Shown: piece after piece, positions 1-5,744 of the stretch
How the letters are laid out: the number at the start of each line of letters is the position of its first letter
Position numbering within the stretch: position 1 is the stretch's first letter
Source: an uncultured Bacteroidota bacterium
GTDB taxonomy: Bacteria; Bacteroidota; Rhodothermia; Rhodothermales; UBA10348
DNA length: 5,797 nt
Direction: 5' to 3'
Assembly (NCBI GenBank): GCA_937893205.1
Contig: CALBJU010000128.1
Coordinates: 1 to 5,797, forward strand
The notes under the pieces: generated by a model
What the model was told of the DNA's origin: nothing
What the model saw: the letters and a program-made list of their open reading frames with translations, nothing else
Databases searched by the model: none
Program-made: the position numbers and the translations under genes

Positions 1-266
1 ACGTGGGCAGTAAACCGAAACACAGCTTGCGGATCATGCTTGCTCAGCCGCACGGCAATCATCGCAAGTAAGCGAACTCCGAGGTGCTTGGGCTCAACAC
101 ATGCATGGTATCCTTTGAAGACTCCGATTTCTTCGAGGCGCCTTGTCCTTTCGAGTGCCGTGGACGGAGCAATGCCGGCCCGATGTGCCACACTCTTATT
201 TGTTATCCGAGCATCCTTCTGATACATCTCGATAATCTTCTCGTCAATTCGATCTATCCTCTTCAT
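1..266 (-). CDS. Lrp/AsnC family transcriptional regulator (N-terminal part, truncated by window edge)
   Basis: Reading leftwards from an ATG at 266-264, 88 codons run open to the window edge. The protein begins MKRIDRIDEKIIEMY and continues with a winged helix-turn-helix typical of Lrp/AsnC proteins: first helix about residues 4-16, the HTH about 21-46 with recognition helix APSTALERTRRLEE, then the wing and linker around GVFKGYHA (49-55). The stretch VRLLAMIAVRLSKHDPQAV (64-82) is the start of the RAM (Lrp_AsnC effector-binding) domain, whose remainder lies outside the window. Such proteins bind DNA as dimers or octamers and usually sense amino acids. It is divergent from a Cys/Met-family PLP enzyme, a layout seen for local regulators such as MdeR beside mdeA, so it probably controls that gene and itself; this is inference. 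No clear Shine-Dalgarno is seen; the start is chosen because it gives the normal Lrp N-terminus. The family is secure, the ligand unknown. Confidence 0.9.
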   Translation of the reverse strand, partial: MKRIDRIDEKIIEMYQKDARITNKSVAHRAGIAPSTALERTRRLEEIGVFKGYHACVEPKHLGVRLLAMIAVRLSKHDPQAVFRFTAH

Positions 267-379
267 ATGTCAATATTTCCGTATAGTATTCGGTTTCGAG
301 GAATATATGACTGTTTATGTTCTATATAGACGGGTTTGTATAGCATATTATTTGAATTAACCCCGTTGTCAATCGCGAA
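267..379. promoter_or_regulatory. Divergent control region between the Lrp-type regulator and the PLP enzyme
   Basis: This 113-bp AT-rich gap separates two divergent genes and must hold both promoters. It contains a 15-bp imperfect palindrome at 279-293 (CCGTATAGTATTCGG, six of seven pairs matching around a central G) and a perfect 10-bp palindrome at 321-330 (TCTATATAGA). The segment 269-280 (GTCAATATTTCC) and its looser inverse 300-311 (GGAATATATGAC) match at 8 of 12 positions around the first palindrome. Lrp-family operators are typically about 15-bp imperfect palindromes in AT-rich DNA, so 279-293 is a reasonable candidate operator. It lies 12 bp from the regulator's start codon, which would suit autoregulation. 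I could not identify convincing -35/-10 boxes, nor a Bacteroidota -33/-7 promoter. Confidence 0.5.
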
Positions 380-2209
380 ATGAGTGTTTCTAATCTCCGC
401 TCCGATGAGAGAATTTCAGAGCTCGATCCTGCAGTCCATTTTGAGGCCGCGAAATTGCTCTCCCCAAAGAGGAAATCGACACTTAAGACGTCCATTGCTG
501 ATCTAGCAGAAGAGCAGCTCGAACACTTCGGCATCGATTCGTCGTCCGACTACGGATCGGCTATGCTCAATGCCTGTACCCGTCTCTATCAGGCCCAGTC
601 AGACGTATCCCGATTGTGGGATATCACTGTGGATACCATTCAATCGCTGGATAAGAGCGATCGTATCGCCTATTTCAACGCAAAAAAGTTTTTATCCTTT
701 CAGGTCGCCAAGATTCTGGATACTCTGCAGAATCCCTTCCGGAAATCATACCAGGGTTTGAATCTATCGGACGCGTCCCTGCAGGCGAAAGGACCCTATC
801 CGATTTTTGATAATGTTACTGCGCTCTTCTCCGCAAATCCTGTGATTGTGCGTACTGCGACCTACATCTATGCATGCACCGAATGGGTCGACGATGCATT
901 CCACGGGAAAGAGGCGCTACACGAGATCTATTCGCGCCTGCTGAACCCAACCTCGATATCTCTGGCCAATCACATCGTCGATCTGGAAGCGGGACCGTAC
1001 GCTTCAGAGTATTTGGCGTGGAACTTCAATTCAGGAATGGCCGCGATCGACACGTTGATGGGTCACCTTCTGAACCACGGCGATATCATCTTCGCATCTC
1101 GTAATGTGTACGGAGGTACGTATCAGTTACTTGAGGACTTCTACGGTGATCCGCGTCGCATAAACGCACACGTGGAGTGGTTTGACGGATACTCGGAGGA
1201 TGAATTTGTAGCGGCTCTTGCACTAATAGAGGAGGAATATTCTAATCAGCTCCGGGAAGGCTCCAAAATAATTGTGTACATCGAGTCTCCTTGCAATCCG
1301 CACGGATATGTGTTGGACATGCCGAGGATATGCGCCGCGTCACATGATCGAGGCCACATTGTAGTGCACGACTCGACCGTAGCGACGCCGTTTCTGAACA
1401 AGCCCCTGCAAAGAGTCATCAAGAATGAGCGCCCCGACTATCTCATTCACTCGTATACGAAGGACCTGACGGGCAGTGGGAATACGACAGCCGGTGTAGT
1501 CATTGCCGAAAACAAGCACATGTTCATTTCCAAGCACGACTCGGTGGACGGTGTATCATGGAGCAATACGCTCTTCTGGGACGCCTACTTCATTAAAGGA
1601 GCGTTTTTGGACTCCGACAAAGCCTTCGAAGTACTCTCAGGGATAAAAACGCTGGACCTTCGGATGCAACGAAAGTGCATCAACACCCTGGTTCTGGCGA
1701 GATTTCTGGACTCTCATCCGCTGATCAACGTGAATTGCAATGCTCTGGAAGGGCACTTCAATTTTGCAGTCAGGGAGGAAAATCTTAACCACTCGCTACC
1801 AGCACCACTTTTCACGATTGATTTTGAAAATGCAGGGCTGGACAGAGATACCTTTATCAGTTTCTTCGACTGTCTTTCCCCGGTATTCAATCATCAGGTA
1901 AGTCTGGGTCAATCGAATACGACGATTCTCTGTCCTGCGTTCACATCGCACTCTGAGTTGACAGACGCGGCGCTTGTGAAGGCTGGAATATCACTGACGA
2001 ACATCAGAATCGCCGTCGGTGACGAGAATCCGAAAGAGTTGATTGCTCATTTTATCGGTGCATGCAAATTGACCATCGATCCCTCACACTCTGGTTTTTC
2101 GAAAGCATTTCTCTCGTTCGATGACATCGATCACATGGTACGCGATTCCTATCTAGACACGCATTCGCGTCTTATGATGGCCGATCGGACCATGGCGGAA
2201 TACGCCTGA
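380..2209 (+). CDS. PLP-dependent Cys/Met metabolism enzyme (cystathionine gamma-synthase-like family) with long N-terminal extension
   Basis: This 609-residue protein belongs to the Cys_Met_Meta_PP fold-type I family of trans-sulfuration enzymes (cystathionine synthases/lyases, O-acyl-homoserine sulfhydrylases, methionine gamma-lyase). Landmarks in order: YSRLLNPTS (184-192, phosphate-contacting Tyr/Arg), NSGMAAI (217-223, family SGM loop), YGGTY (244-248, Tyr stacking on the PLP ring), IESPCNP (301-307), HDSTVATP (330-337, Asp331 pairing with the pyridine nitrogen), HSYTKDLTGSGNTTAG (357-372, with Lys361 the Schiff-base lysine) and IRIAVGDENPKELI (542-555, Arg543 the likely substrate-carboxylate ligand). 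It should therefore be active. Family members are usually near 400 aa; here about 135 residues precede the fold. They look helical, and I recognise no domain in them. The position equivalent to the methionine gamma-lyase cysteine (YGC) is Gly246, which argues mildly against that activity. Substrate cannot be decided. ATG at 380 has no Shine-Dalgarno. It is probably the first gene of an operon with the thioredoxin-like gene. Confidence 0.88.
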   Translation: MSVSNLRSDERISELDPAVHFEAAKLLSPKRKSTLKTSIADLAEEQLEHFGIDSSSDYGSAMLNACTRLYQAQSDVSRLWDITVDTIQSLDKSDRIAYFNAKKFLSFQVAKILDTLQNPFRKSYQGLNLSDASLQAKGPYPIFDNVTALFSANPVIVRTATYIYACTEWVDDAFHGKEALHEIYSRLLNPTSISLANHIVDLEAGPYASEYLAWNFNSGMAAIDTLMGHLLNHGDIIFASRNVYGGTYQLLEDFYGDPRRINAHVEWFDGYSEDEFVAALALIEEEYSNQLREGSKIIVYIESPCNPHGYVLDMPRICAASHDRGHIVVHDSTVATPFLNKPLQRVIKNERPDYLIHSYTKDLTGSGNTTAGVVIAENKHMFISKHDSVDGVSWSNTLFWDAYFIKGAFLDSDKAFEVLSGIKTLDLRMQRKCINTLVLARFLDSHPLINVNCNALEGHFNFAVREENLNHSLPAPLFTIDFENAGLDRDTFISFFDCLSPVFNHQVSLGQSNTTILCPAFTSHSELTDAALVKAGISLTNIRIAVGDENPKELIAHFIGACKLTIDPSHSGFSKAFLSFDDIDHMVRDSYLDTHSRLMMADRTMAEYA

Positions 2210-2246
2210 GAATTGAGCATTGATAGCGAGTAACAATGTGGTGGGC

Positions 2247-2888
2247 ATGGCCACAGAGAGTCTGCAACCCATCTTCGAACCGAGTATGACGGATCCATTC
2301 TTTAAGACTGGTCGAATCCACAAGGGTTTGTCCTTCGACGCCTACATGGAGCAATGGCGTAAGAAGAATGCGCTGCCCATGAAGAGCCTTGATCCAGTGG
2401 CGCGCCGAACCAGGTTCTATTCCAAATACAACCTCGATCGACACCTTCTGGTCGGTGAACATTGGAAAATGTCGTCAGCCTTTCGCGAAGCGATACTGGG
2501 TTTGCGGGGACCGCAGACCTGGATGTTCTTGACTGACGACTGGTGCGTCGATTCCGCGTACAGCTTGCCTCTTCTTCGAGAGGCAGCAGCACTGAGAGAG
2601 GACGTCACCTTTCATATCCTACTGAAAGACGACAATCTCGATATCCTGGACCAATATCTTACGAACGGCTCCCGCTCGATTCCCAAATTCGTCGCTTTTG
2701 ACAAGGAAGGGATTCCGCTCATGATTTGGGGTCCACAACCGGATGCTATTCGAAATATTCGTAGGGATCTAATGGACGGTGGGGCAGAGGGGAGCGTCGT
2801 GTCCAGCACTACCGTCGATTGGTACGCGGACAGAGGCTGGTTGGAGGTCGAACGGGAGCTGACCGAATTGATGCTTGACAGTAATTAG
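2247..2888 (+). CDS. Thioredoxin-fold protein, Thioredoxin_9-like, with a single active-site cysteine
   Basis: From ATG 2247 this is 213 aa. The middle matches the bacterial 'thioredoxin family protein' group (Thioredoxin_9 type): a helical N-terminal part including YNLDRHLLV (61-69), then TWMFLTDDWCVDSAYSLP (91-108) ending a beta strand at an active site reading W-C-V-D-S instead of CxxC, and SRSIPKFVAFD (142-152) carrying the cis-proline (Pro146). Cys100 is the only cysteine in the protein, so any redox role would be monothiol or rely on a partner thiol. There is no signal peptide, so it is probably cytoplasmic. It follows the PLP enzyme by 37 bp on the same strand, suggesting co-transcription and a link to thiol or sulfur amino-acid metabolism (inference). 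Start is uncertain: the frame is open to a TTG at 2220 (222 aa) with GTGs at 2238 and 2241. ATG 2247 is preferred, though the nearby GGTGGG is too close to be a good ribosome site. Confidence 0.8.
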   Translation: MATESLQPIFEPSMTDPFFKTGRIHKGLSFDAYMEQWRKKNALPMKSLDPVARRTRFYSKYNLDRHLLVGEHWKMSSAFREAILGLRGPQTWMFLTDDWCVDSAYSLPLLREAAALREDVTFHILLKDDNLDILDQYLTNGSRSIPKFVAFDKEGIPLMIWGPQPDAIRNIRRDLMDGGAEGSVVSSTTVDWYADRGWLEVERELTELMLDSN

Positions 2889-2915
2889 TTCTACTGACAT
2901 CGCGATCCGTCTCAA

Positions 2916-3386
2916 TCATTCAGCTAGAATATCCGCGATAATCCTGAGGTGATGGTCGTTGTGTATGACCATAAACCGAATAGTCTCATCGCGACTCATC
3001 ACACCCAGAATAGGGTGGTCAATTGTCGATCTTTCGGACAAATTGAGGAGCCCAGTTACCCTATTACTGGTTTTTAGTATAAGCCTCTTCAGATCATCAT
3101 CATCGACGAAGTCCCGTGGCCGAGAGATCTCCGGTGCTTGAATTACCCCGCGCGGAAAGGACCCAGAGTTCAGGACTTCGGTTTTAAGCTGATTTTCGGG
3201 CTGTTGAGTCTCCGAAAGACGCTCCTTTTTCAACCCCAGAGCCATCCCTGACATAGCAATTAACACATGCTCAATCTGTTGACCAACCGACCATCCAGAG
3301 ACCTCTTTATTTCGGTACTCGGCCTGTGGACTCAAACGGCTAAACTCCTGTAGCTGGTCGACTATTCTTTTCAGAACGTGTTGCAT
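2916..3386 (-). CDS. DinB-superfamily (DUF1569-like) protein
   Basis: A 156-aa soluble protein with the size and pattern of the DinB/YfiT-like four-helix bundle family, closest in look to the DUF1569 group. The putative metal-binding histidines are His40 in the second helix (WSVGQQIEHVLIA, 32-44) and His142/His146 in the last helix (HNDHHLRII, 142-150, an HxxxH arrangement). HPILGVMSRDETIRF (124-138) is the usual loop and helix leading to it. Some members of this superfamily are thiol-dependent transferases (bacillithiol or mycothiol); most, including DUF1569, have no known function, and none is assigned here. It lies 35 bp downstream of the FxsA gene on the same strand and is probably in the same transcript. 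That gap holds a small hairpin-like CTTAT-AGCG-ATAAG at 3395-3408 and no Shine-Dalgarno. Its stop is 27 bp from the end of the convergent thioredoxin-like gene, with no obvious terminator hairpin between. Confidence 0.75.
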   Translation of the reverse strand: MQHVLKRIVDQLQEFSRLSPQAEYRNKEVSGWSVGQQIEHVLIAMSGMALGLKKERLSETQQPENQLKTEVLNSGSFPRGVIQAPEISRPRDFVDDDDLKRLILKTSNRVTGLLNLSERSTIDHPILGVMSRDETIRFMVIHNDHHLRIIADILAE

Positions 3387-3421
3387 TAATAGTACTTATA
3401 GCGATAAGATTATGTAATTCA

Positions 3422-3916
3422 TTAGCTTCCGTTCGTCCGCTGAGTATCCATATATCCAGGGCTCTGGCTGGCAGTGCCGGACCATTTTGTCTCCGGATCA
3501 AGGGGGCTGTCAGGCTCGAAAGATTGACTTCTTCGTAGCGTATCACTCATCTCCAGAGATATTCGGCCGCTCAAAAAAGCGAGTAGCGACTTTCGGACTA
3601 TCGCACGTGTTACAGGGAGCAAGCCGAGAAGTCCGACTACATCGGTCAACACTCCGGGAGTAAGTAGAAATGCACCTGAAACCAAGATAATCACGCCATC
3701 CAGTAGCTCTTTTCCAGGGATCTGTCCCGTGGTGAGGCGATGGTTCAGATTCTTCCAGACCGACAGTCCTTGCGTTTTAGCCATCCAAGACCCGACCAGA
3801 CCTGTCCCAAGGATAATTCCAAAGGTCTCCAAGGCACCGATGACTTGGCCAATCTGAATAAGCAGATACAGCTCAAACGCGGGCACCACCACAAATAGAA
3901 TGAATAACCAGGGCAT
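3422..3916 (-). CDS. fxsA: FxsA-family inner-membrane protein
   Basis: A 164-aa protein with the FxsA family layout: a first hydrophobic helix (residues 3-23) carrying the conserved PAFE (12-15), a second (about 29-48) leading to the cytoplasmic AKTQGLSVWKNLNHRLTTGQIPGKELLDG stretch (46-74), a third hydrophobic region (about 75-102) with the hallmark LTPGVLTDVVGLLGLLP (85-101), and then a polar C-terminal tail rich in Ser, Pro and Thr. In E. coli FxsA alleviates exclusion of phage T7 by the F plasmid when overproduced; its normal cellular role is unclear. The ATG at 3916 has a good Shine-Dalgarno (GGAG at 3929-3926, 9-nt spacing), which fixes the start. It is likely the first gene of a two-gene unit with the DinB-like gene. 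Family assignment is confident. Confidence 0.92.
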   Translation of the reverse strand: MPWLFILFVVVPAFELYLLIQIGQVIGALETFGIILGTGLVGSWMAKTQGLSVWKNLNHRLTTGQIPGKELLDGVIILVSGAFLLTPGVLTDVVGLLGLLPVTRAIVRKSLLAFLSGRISLEMSDTLRRSQSFEPDSPLDPETKWSGTASQSPGYMDTQRTNGS

Positions 3917-4051
3917 ATATAATTTCTCCGAGTACAGTATGCCTTTATACAGGCTGAATGCCCGATAGTTACTATATATCTAATGTATGATAATACCAGT
4001 TATCATACATTAGTCAGGTGTTTTGTCTGCATTGGGCCTTTTCGAACCTGT
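3917..4051. promoter_or_regulatory. Non-coding gap between the HNH gene and fxsA
   Basis: This 135-bp AT-rich gap holds the fxsA ribosome-binding site (3926-3929), presumably the fxsA promoter, and the 14-6-14 inverted repeat listed separately. A further short palindrome (ATAGT-T-ACTAT, 3965-3975) sits just beside it. Reading towards fxsA, a TATAAA at 3950-3945 could be a -10 box, but I see no convincing -35 partner. No gene is supported here: a plus-strand reading frame starting at 3983 runs mostly antisense to the HNH gene and resembles nothing. Confidence 0.45.
3980..4013. repeat. Perfect 14-bp inverted repeat with 6-bp centre (candidate recombinase core site or operator)
   Basis: The arms CTAATGTATGATAA (3980-3993) and TTATCATACATTAG (4000-4013) are exact reverse complements separated by TACCAG (3994-3999). 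The 6-bp centre between two inverted arms is the geometry of Xer/dif-type tyrosine-recombinase core sites. An operator for a dimeric regulator would look the same. It lies 38 bp beyond the stop codon of the HNH gene, and one arm recurs almost exactly in front of that gene (4758-4771). As a terminator it is poor: the stem is AT-rich and no T-tract follows on the HNH-sense strand. Confidence 0.8.
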
Positions 4052-4747
4052 CTAAACCGCACTATTTCTGTCGATACGTCGATTTCCTATTTTTGTCCGT
4101 ATTTCTTTAAGCACATCAATGGGATTCAAATCACCGTCAATCGCTGCTGCGATTCGTCGCTGAAGCGCGGCTCCGATAAAAAGACCATTCGGCATCACGG
4201 AATAGGAATCCGGGTCGCTTAATCTGTCCCTCATATTGGAATCCCTGTTACCCCATACAAGATTTATGACGCAATTATCCCTCGGATTGCCGTTTCTGTG
4301 CCTAACGTGGGTGTTTCCGAGAGACGGTGGGCCGATGAATGTGCGGGCTACTATTTGATGAATAAAATCTCGTTTTATCGGCAGTCGACCTGCTGCGTCC
4401 GGTGTGCCCTCGTTGTTCGACCATGAAACACTTGTGTGACCATATGTCTGTGGATTACCACGAAGATATTTCATTTTCCAGGCAGTGCCAGAACAGGGCC
4501 GATGTTTATATGGAAGGCCCACTATTCGGCCTTTAGACGAGACGAGGAGCCTTGGTTCAACCCCATATTTTGAAATTGCCTGACGCCATTCCTCATCAGC
4601 GCTTAAGAACATCTCGCCCAAGATTACTCCGTGGTCGGAGGAATTCACATAAGGCCATTTCAAGATATCAGTTTTTGTAAGTCTCATTTCCCTTTCCTCA
4701 CACCATTTATCAACCTCCATATGGAACGTTTGTCTCATATTTCCCAT
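4052..4747 (-). CDS. Free-standing HNH endonuclease (NUMOD4 plus HNH_3 type, homing-endonuclease-like)
   Basis: The 231-aa protein carries a NUMOD4-like DNA-binding segment beginning DEEWRQAI (51-58) and including the typical SKGRIVGLP (71-79) with a tyrosine/lysine-rich stretch to about 110. An HNH_3-type nuclease core follows: FIHQIVARTFIGPP (128-141), then VRHRNGNPRDN (148-158) and INLVWGNRDSN (161-171). His150 is the likely general base, with Asn158 and Asn162 in the positions of the family's conserved asparagines. The C-terminal about 55 residues are not recognised. Such proteins cut double-stranded DNA site-specifically and occur free-standing or in introns, mostly in phages and mobile elements. 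The gene is divergent from a tyrosine recombinase and flanked by copies of one repeat motif. The outermost ATG (4747) has no ribosome site. An internal ATG at 4687 (211 aa) has GAGG 8 nt upstream and keeps both domains, so it may be the true start. Confidence 0.85.
   Translation of the reverse strand: MGNMRQTFHMEVDKWCEEREMRLTKTDILKWPYVNSSDHGVILGEMFLSADEEWRQAISKYGVEPRLLVSSKGRIVGLPYKHRPCSGTAWKMKYLRGNPQTYGHTSVSWSNNEGTPDAAGRLPIKRDFIHQIVARTFIGPPSLGNTHVRHRNGNPRDNCVINLVWGNRDSNMRDRLSDPDSYSVMPNGLFIGAALQRRIAAAIDGDLNPIDVLKEIRTKIGNRRIDRNSAV
4696..4699 (-). promoter_or_regulatory. Possible Shine-Dalgarno for the internal start of the HNH gene
   Basis: On the minus strand GAGG (followed by AAAGGGAA) lies 8 nt before the ATG at 4687-4685, which encodes residue 21 of the longest HNH reading frame. 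The three ATGs further upstream (4747, 4738, 4720) have no comparable site. It would shorten the protein to 211 aa without touching the recognised domains. Confidence 0.45.
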
Positions 4748-4793
4748 TGGGAGGATGATTATCGTACATTAAGAATACGTTTCACTGCCCGGG
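4748..4793. promoter_or_regulatory. Short divergent gap between HNH gene and recombinase
   Basis: Only 46 bp separate the outermost HNH start from the recombinase start (106 bp if the HNH gene starts at 4687), so control of the two genes must be intertwined. The gap contains the single repeat arm at 4758-4771. A short palindrome TCCCA-T-TGGGA (4742-4752) spans the outermost HNH start codon. No clear promoter boxes are seen. Confidence 0.4.
4758..4771. repeat. Single near-identical copy of the 14-bp repeat arm
   Basis: ATTATCGTACATTA matches the inverse of 3981-3994 (ATTATCATACATTA) at 13 of 14 positions, and matches the plus-strand arm 4001-4013 in direct orientation at 12 of 13. It stands alone here, with no inverted partner 6 bp away. 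Together with 3980-4013 it brackets the HNH gene, either as terminal inverted repeats of a 791-bp unit (3981-4771) or as direct repeats (4001-4013 and 4759-4771). Confidence 0.7.
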
Positions 4794-5744
4794 ATGCTCC
4801 TGAAATCCGATTTGCAAATATCAACTCATTCTGCGGTTTCGAGGGGTCTCATAGCCTCCGAGCATCTTATTGACACCTATCTCCTGAAGTTTGATCGCTC
4901 AGCAACCAGGCGCGCCTACCGTAGCGACCTCATCGCCTTTTTTGGCCATGAGGACATTTCTCTTGACGATGCGCGAGAAATAACCTTCGTAACAATAAAT
5001 AAGCATATCGCTCAGCTTGAAGCGTCGGGTTCGAAGGCTGCAACCATTCGGCGGCGCGTCGCCGCAATCCGGGGTTTTTTTTCCTGGCTGCAAGCCTTGG
5101 AAGTGATTGACACCAATCCAGCTCACAGACAACTCATCCGAACCACCAAGGCCGTCAGGACAAAAGACCGGGTCTTTATCGTGCTCACGTCTTCTCAGGC
5201 AACCCAGCTGCTTACGACAGCTTCTGAAGTCAGCCTGAGAAATCACGCCATGATTCTGGCAATGCTTCATTGTGTCCTTCGCCGAAGCGAAGTGGCTTCC
5301 ATGGACGTAGAACATATTCGTCCCCTTGGCGATTTCTGGATCCTAGATCTTCCATACACGAAAGGTGGAGCCGACCAGTACGTGAAGATACCAGAACACG
5401 TGGTTGCGACAATCGAGGCTCATAAGGAGCACTACGGAATCGCCTCAGGACCTCTATGGAGATCGTTTTCCAGACGAAACCCCGGCGGCCGACTGACCCC
5501 GACAAGTATCTACCGAATCGTAAGGGACACGGCAGTTGCAGCGGGACTGCCAGAAATTGGTGCACACACGCTCAGGCACACGGGGTGTACGCTGGCGATC
5601 GAAGCTGGTGCATCCATACAGCAGGTACAACTGCATGCACGCCATAAGCAAATTGAGACTACAATGACATACGTTCATCAACGTGATCGCTTGCGTGACA
5701 GCGCCGCCGACTACATAAATCTTGAAAACGATGGCGACCAGTGA
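4794..5744 (+). CDS. Tyrosine recombinase / phage-type integrase (XerC/D-like)
   Basis: A 316-aa site-specific recombinase. The N-terminal SAM-like core-binding domain runs about residues 22-115 (TRRAYRSDLIAFF, 38-50; TIRRRVAAIRGFFSWLQ, 84-100). The catalytic domain runs about 130-310 and has the full active site: Arg163 in LRRSE, Lys190 in YTKGG, His258 and Arg261 in HTLRHT, His284 in ARHKQIETT, and the nucleophile Tyr293 in MTYVH. It cuts and rejoins DNA through a 3'-phosphotyrosine. There is no extra IntI-specific segment before HTLRH, so it is not a classical integron integrase. The usual GH of the last motif reads RH. Length suits both Xer proteins and element integrases. ATG 4794 is the first in-frame ATG after a stop at 4770 and has no Shine-Dalgarno. 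It is divergent from an HNH nuclease, and its TGA overlaps the GTG of miaA. Whether it is a resident Xer relative or an element integrase is undecided. Confidence 0.93.
   Translation: MLLKSDLQISTHSAVSRGLIASEHLIDTYLLKFDRSATRRAYRSDLIAFFGHEDISLDDAREITFVTINKHIAQLEASGSKAATIRRRVAAIRGFFSWLQALEVIDTNPAHRQLIRTTKAVRTKDRVFIVLTSSQATQLLTTASEVSLRNHAMILAMLHCVLRRSEVASMDVEHIRPLGDFWILDLPYTKGGADQYVKIPEHVVATIEAHKEHYGIASGPLWRSFSRRNPGGRLTPTSIYRIVRDTAVAAGLPEIGAHTLRHTGCTLAIEAGASIQQVQLHARHKQIETTMTYVHQRDRLRDSAADYINLENDGDQ

Noticed and set aside
40..329. Plus-strand reading frames at 40-222 and 84-329
   Set aside because: They lie antisense to the Lrp-type regulator (the second also crosses its promoter) and resemble no protein; the minus-strand frame has a clear HTH pattern.
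322..534. Minus-strand frame at the start of the PLP gene
   Set aside because: Antisense to a well-supported enzyme; the protein is low in recognisable pattern.
2172..2608. Minus-strand frames opposite the thioredoxin-like gene
   Set aside because: They overlap one another and a gene with a recognisable active site; no motif is seen.
2889..2915. Bidirectional terminator between the convergent genes
   Set aside because: The 27-bp gap has only an 8-bp palindrome (ATCGCGAT, 2899-2906) without loop or T-tract.
3980..4013. Rho-independent terminator for the HNH gene
   Set aside because: The stem is almost entirely A/T and no T-run follows it on the HNH-sense strand; the repeat's recurrence near 4758 suggests another role.
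3983..4222. Plus-strand 79-aa frame over the inverted repeat and HNH 3' end
   Set aside because: It begins within the palindrome and runs antisense to the HNH gene; its composition is arbitrary, with no motif.
4794..5744. Integron integrase (IntI)
   Set aside because: The IntI-specific extra segment before the HTLRH motif is missing and no canonical attC core is visible, so only the layout is integron-like.
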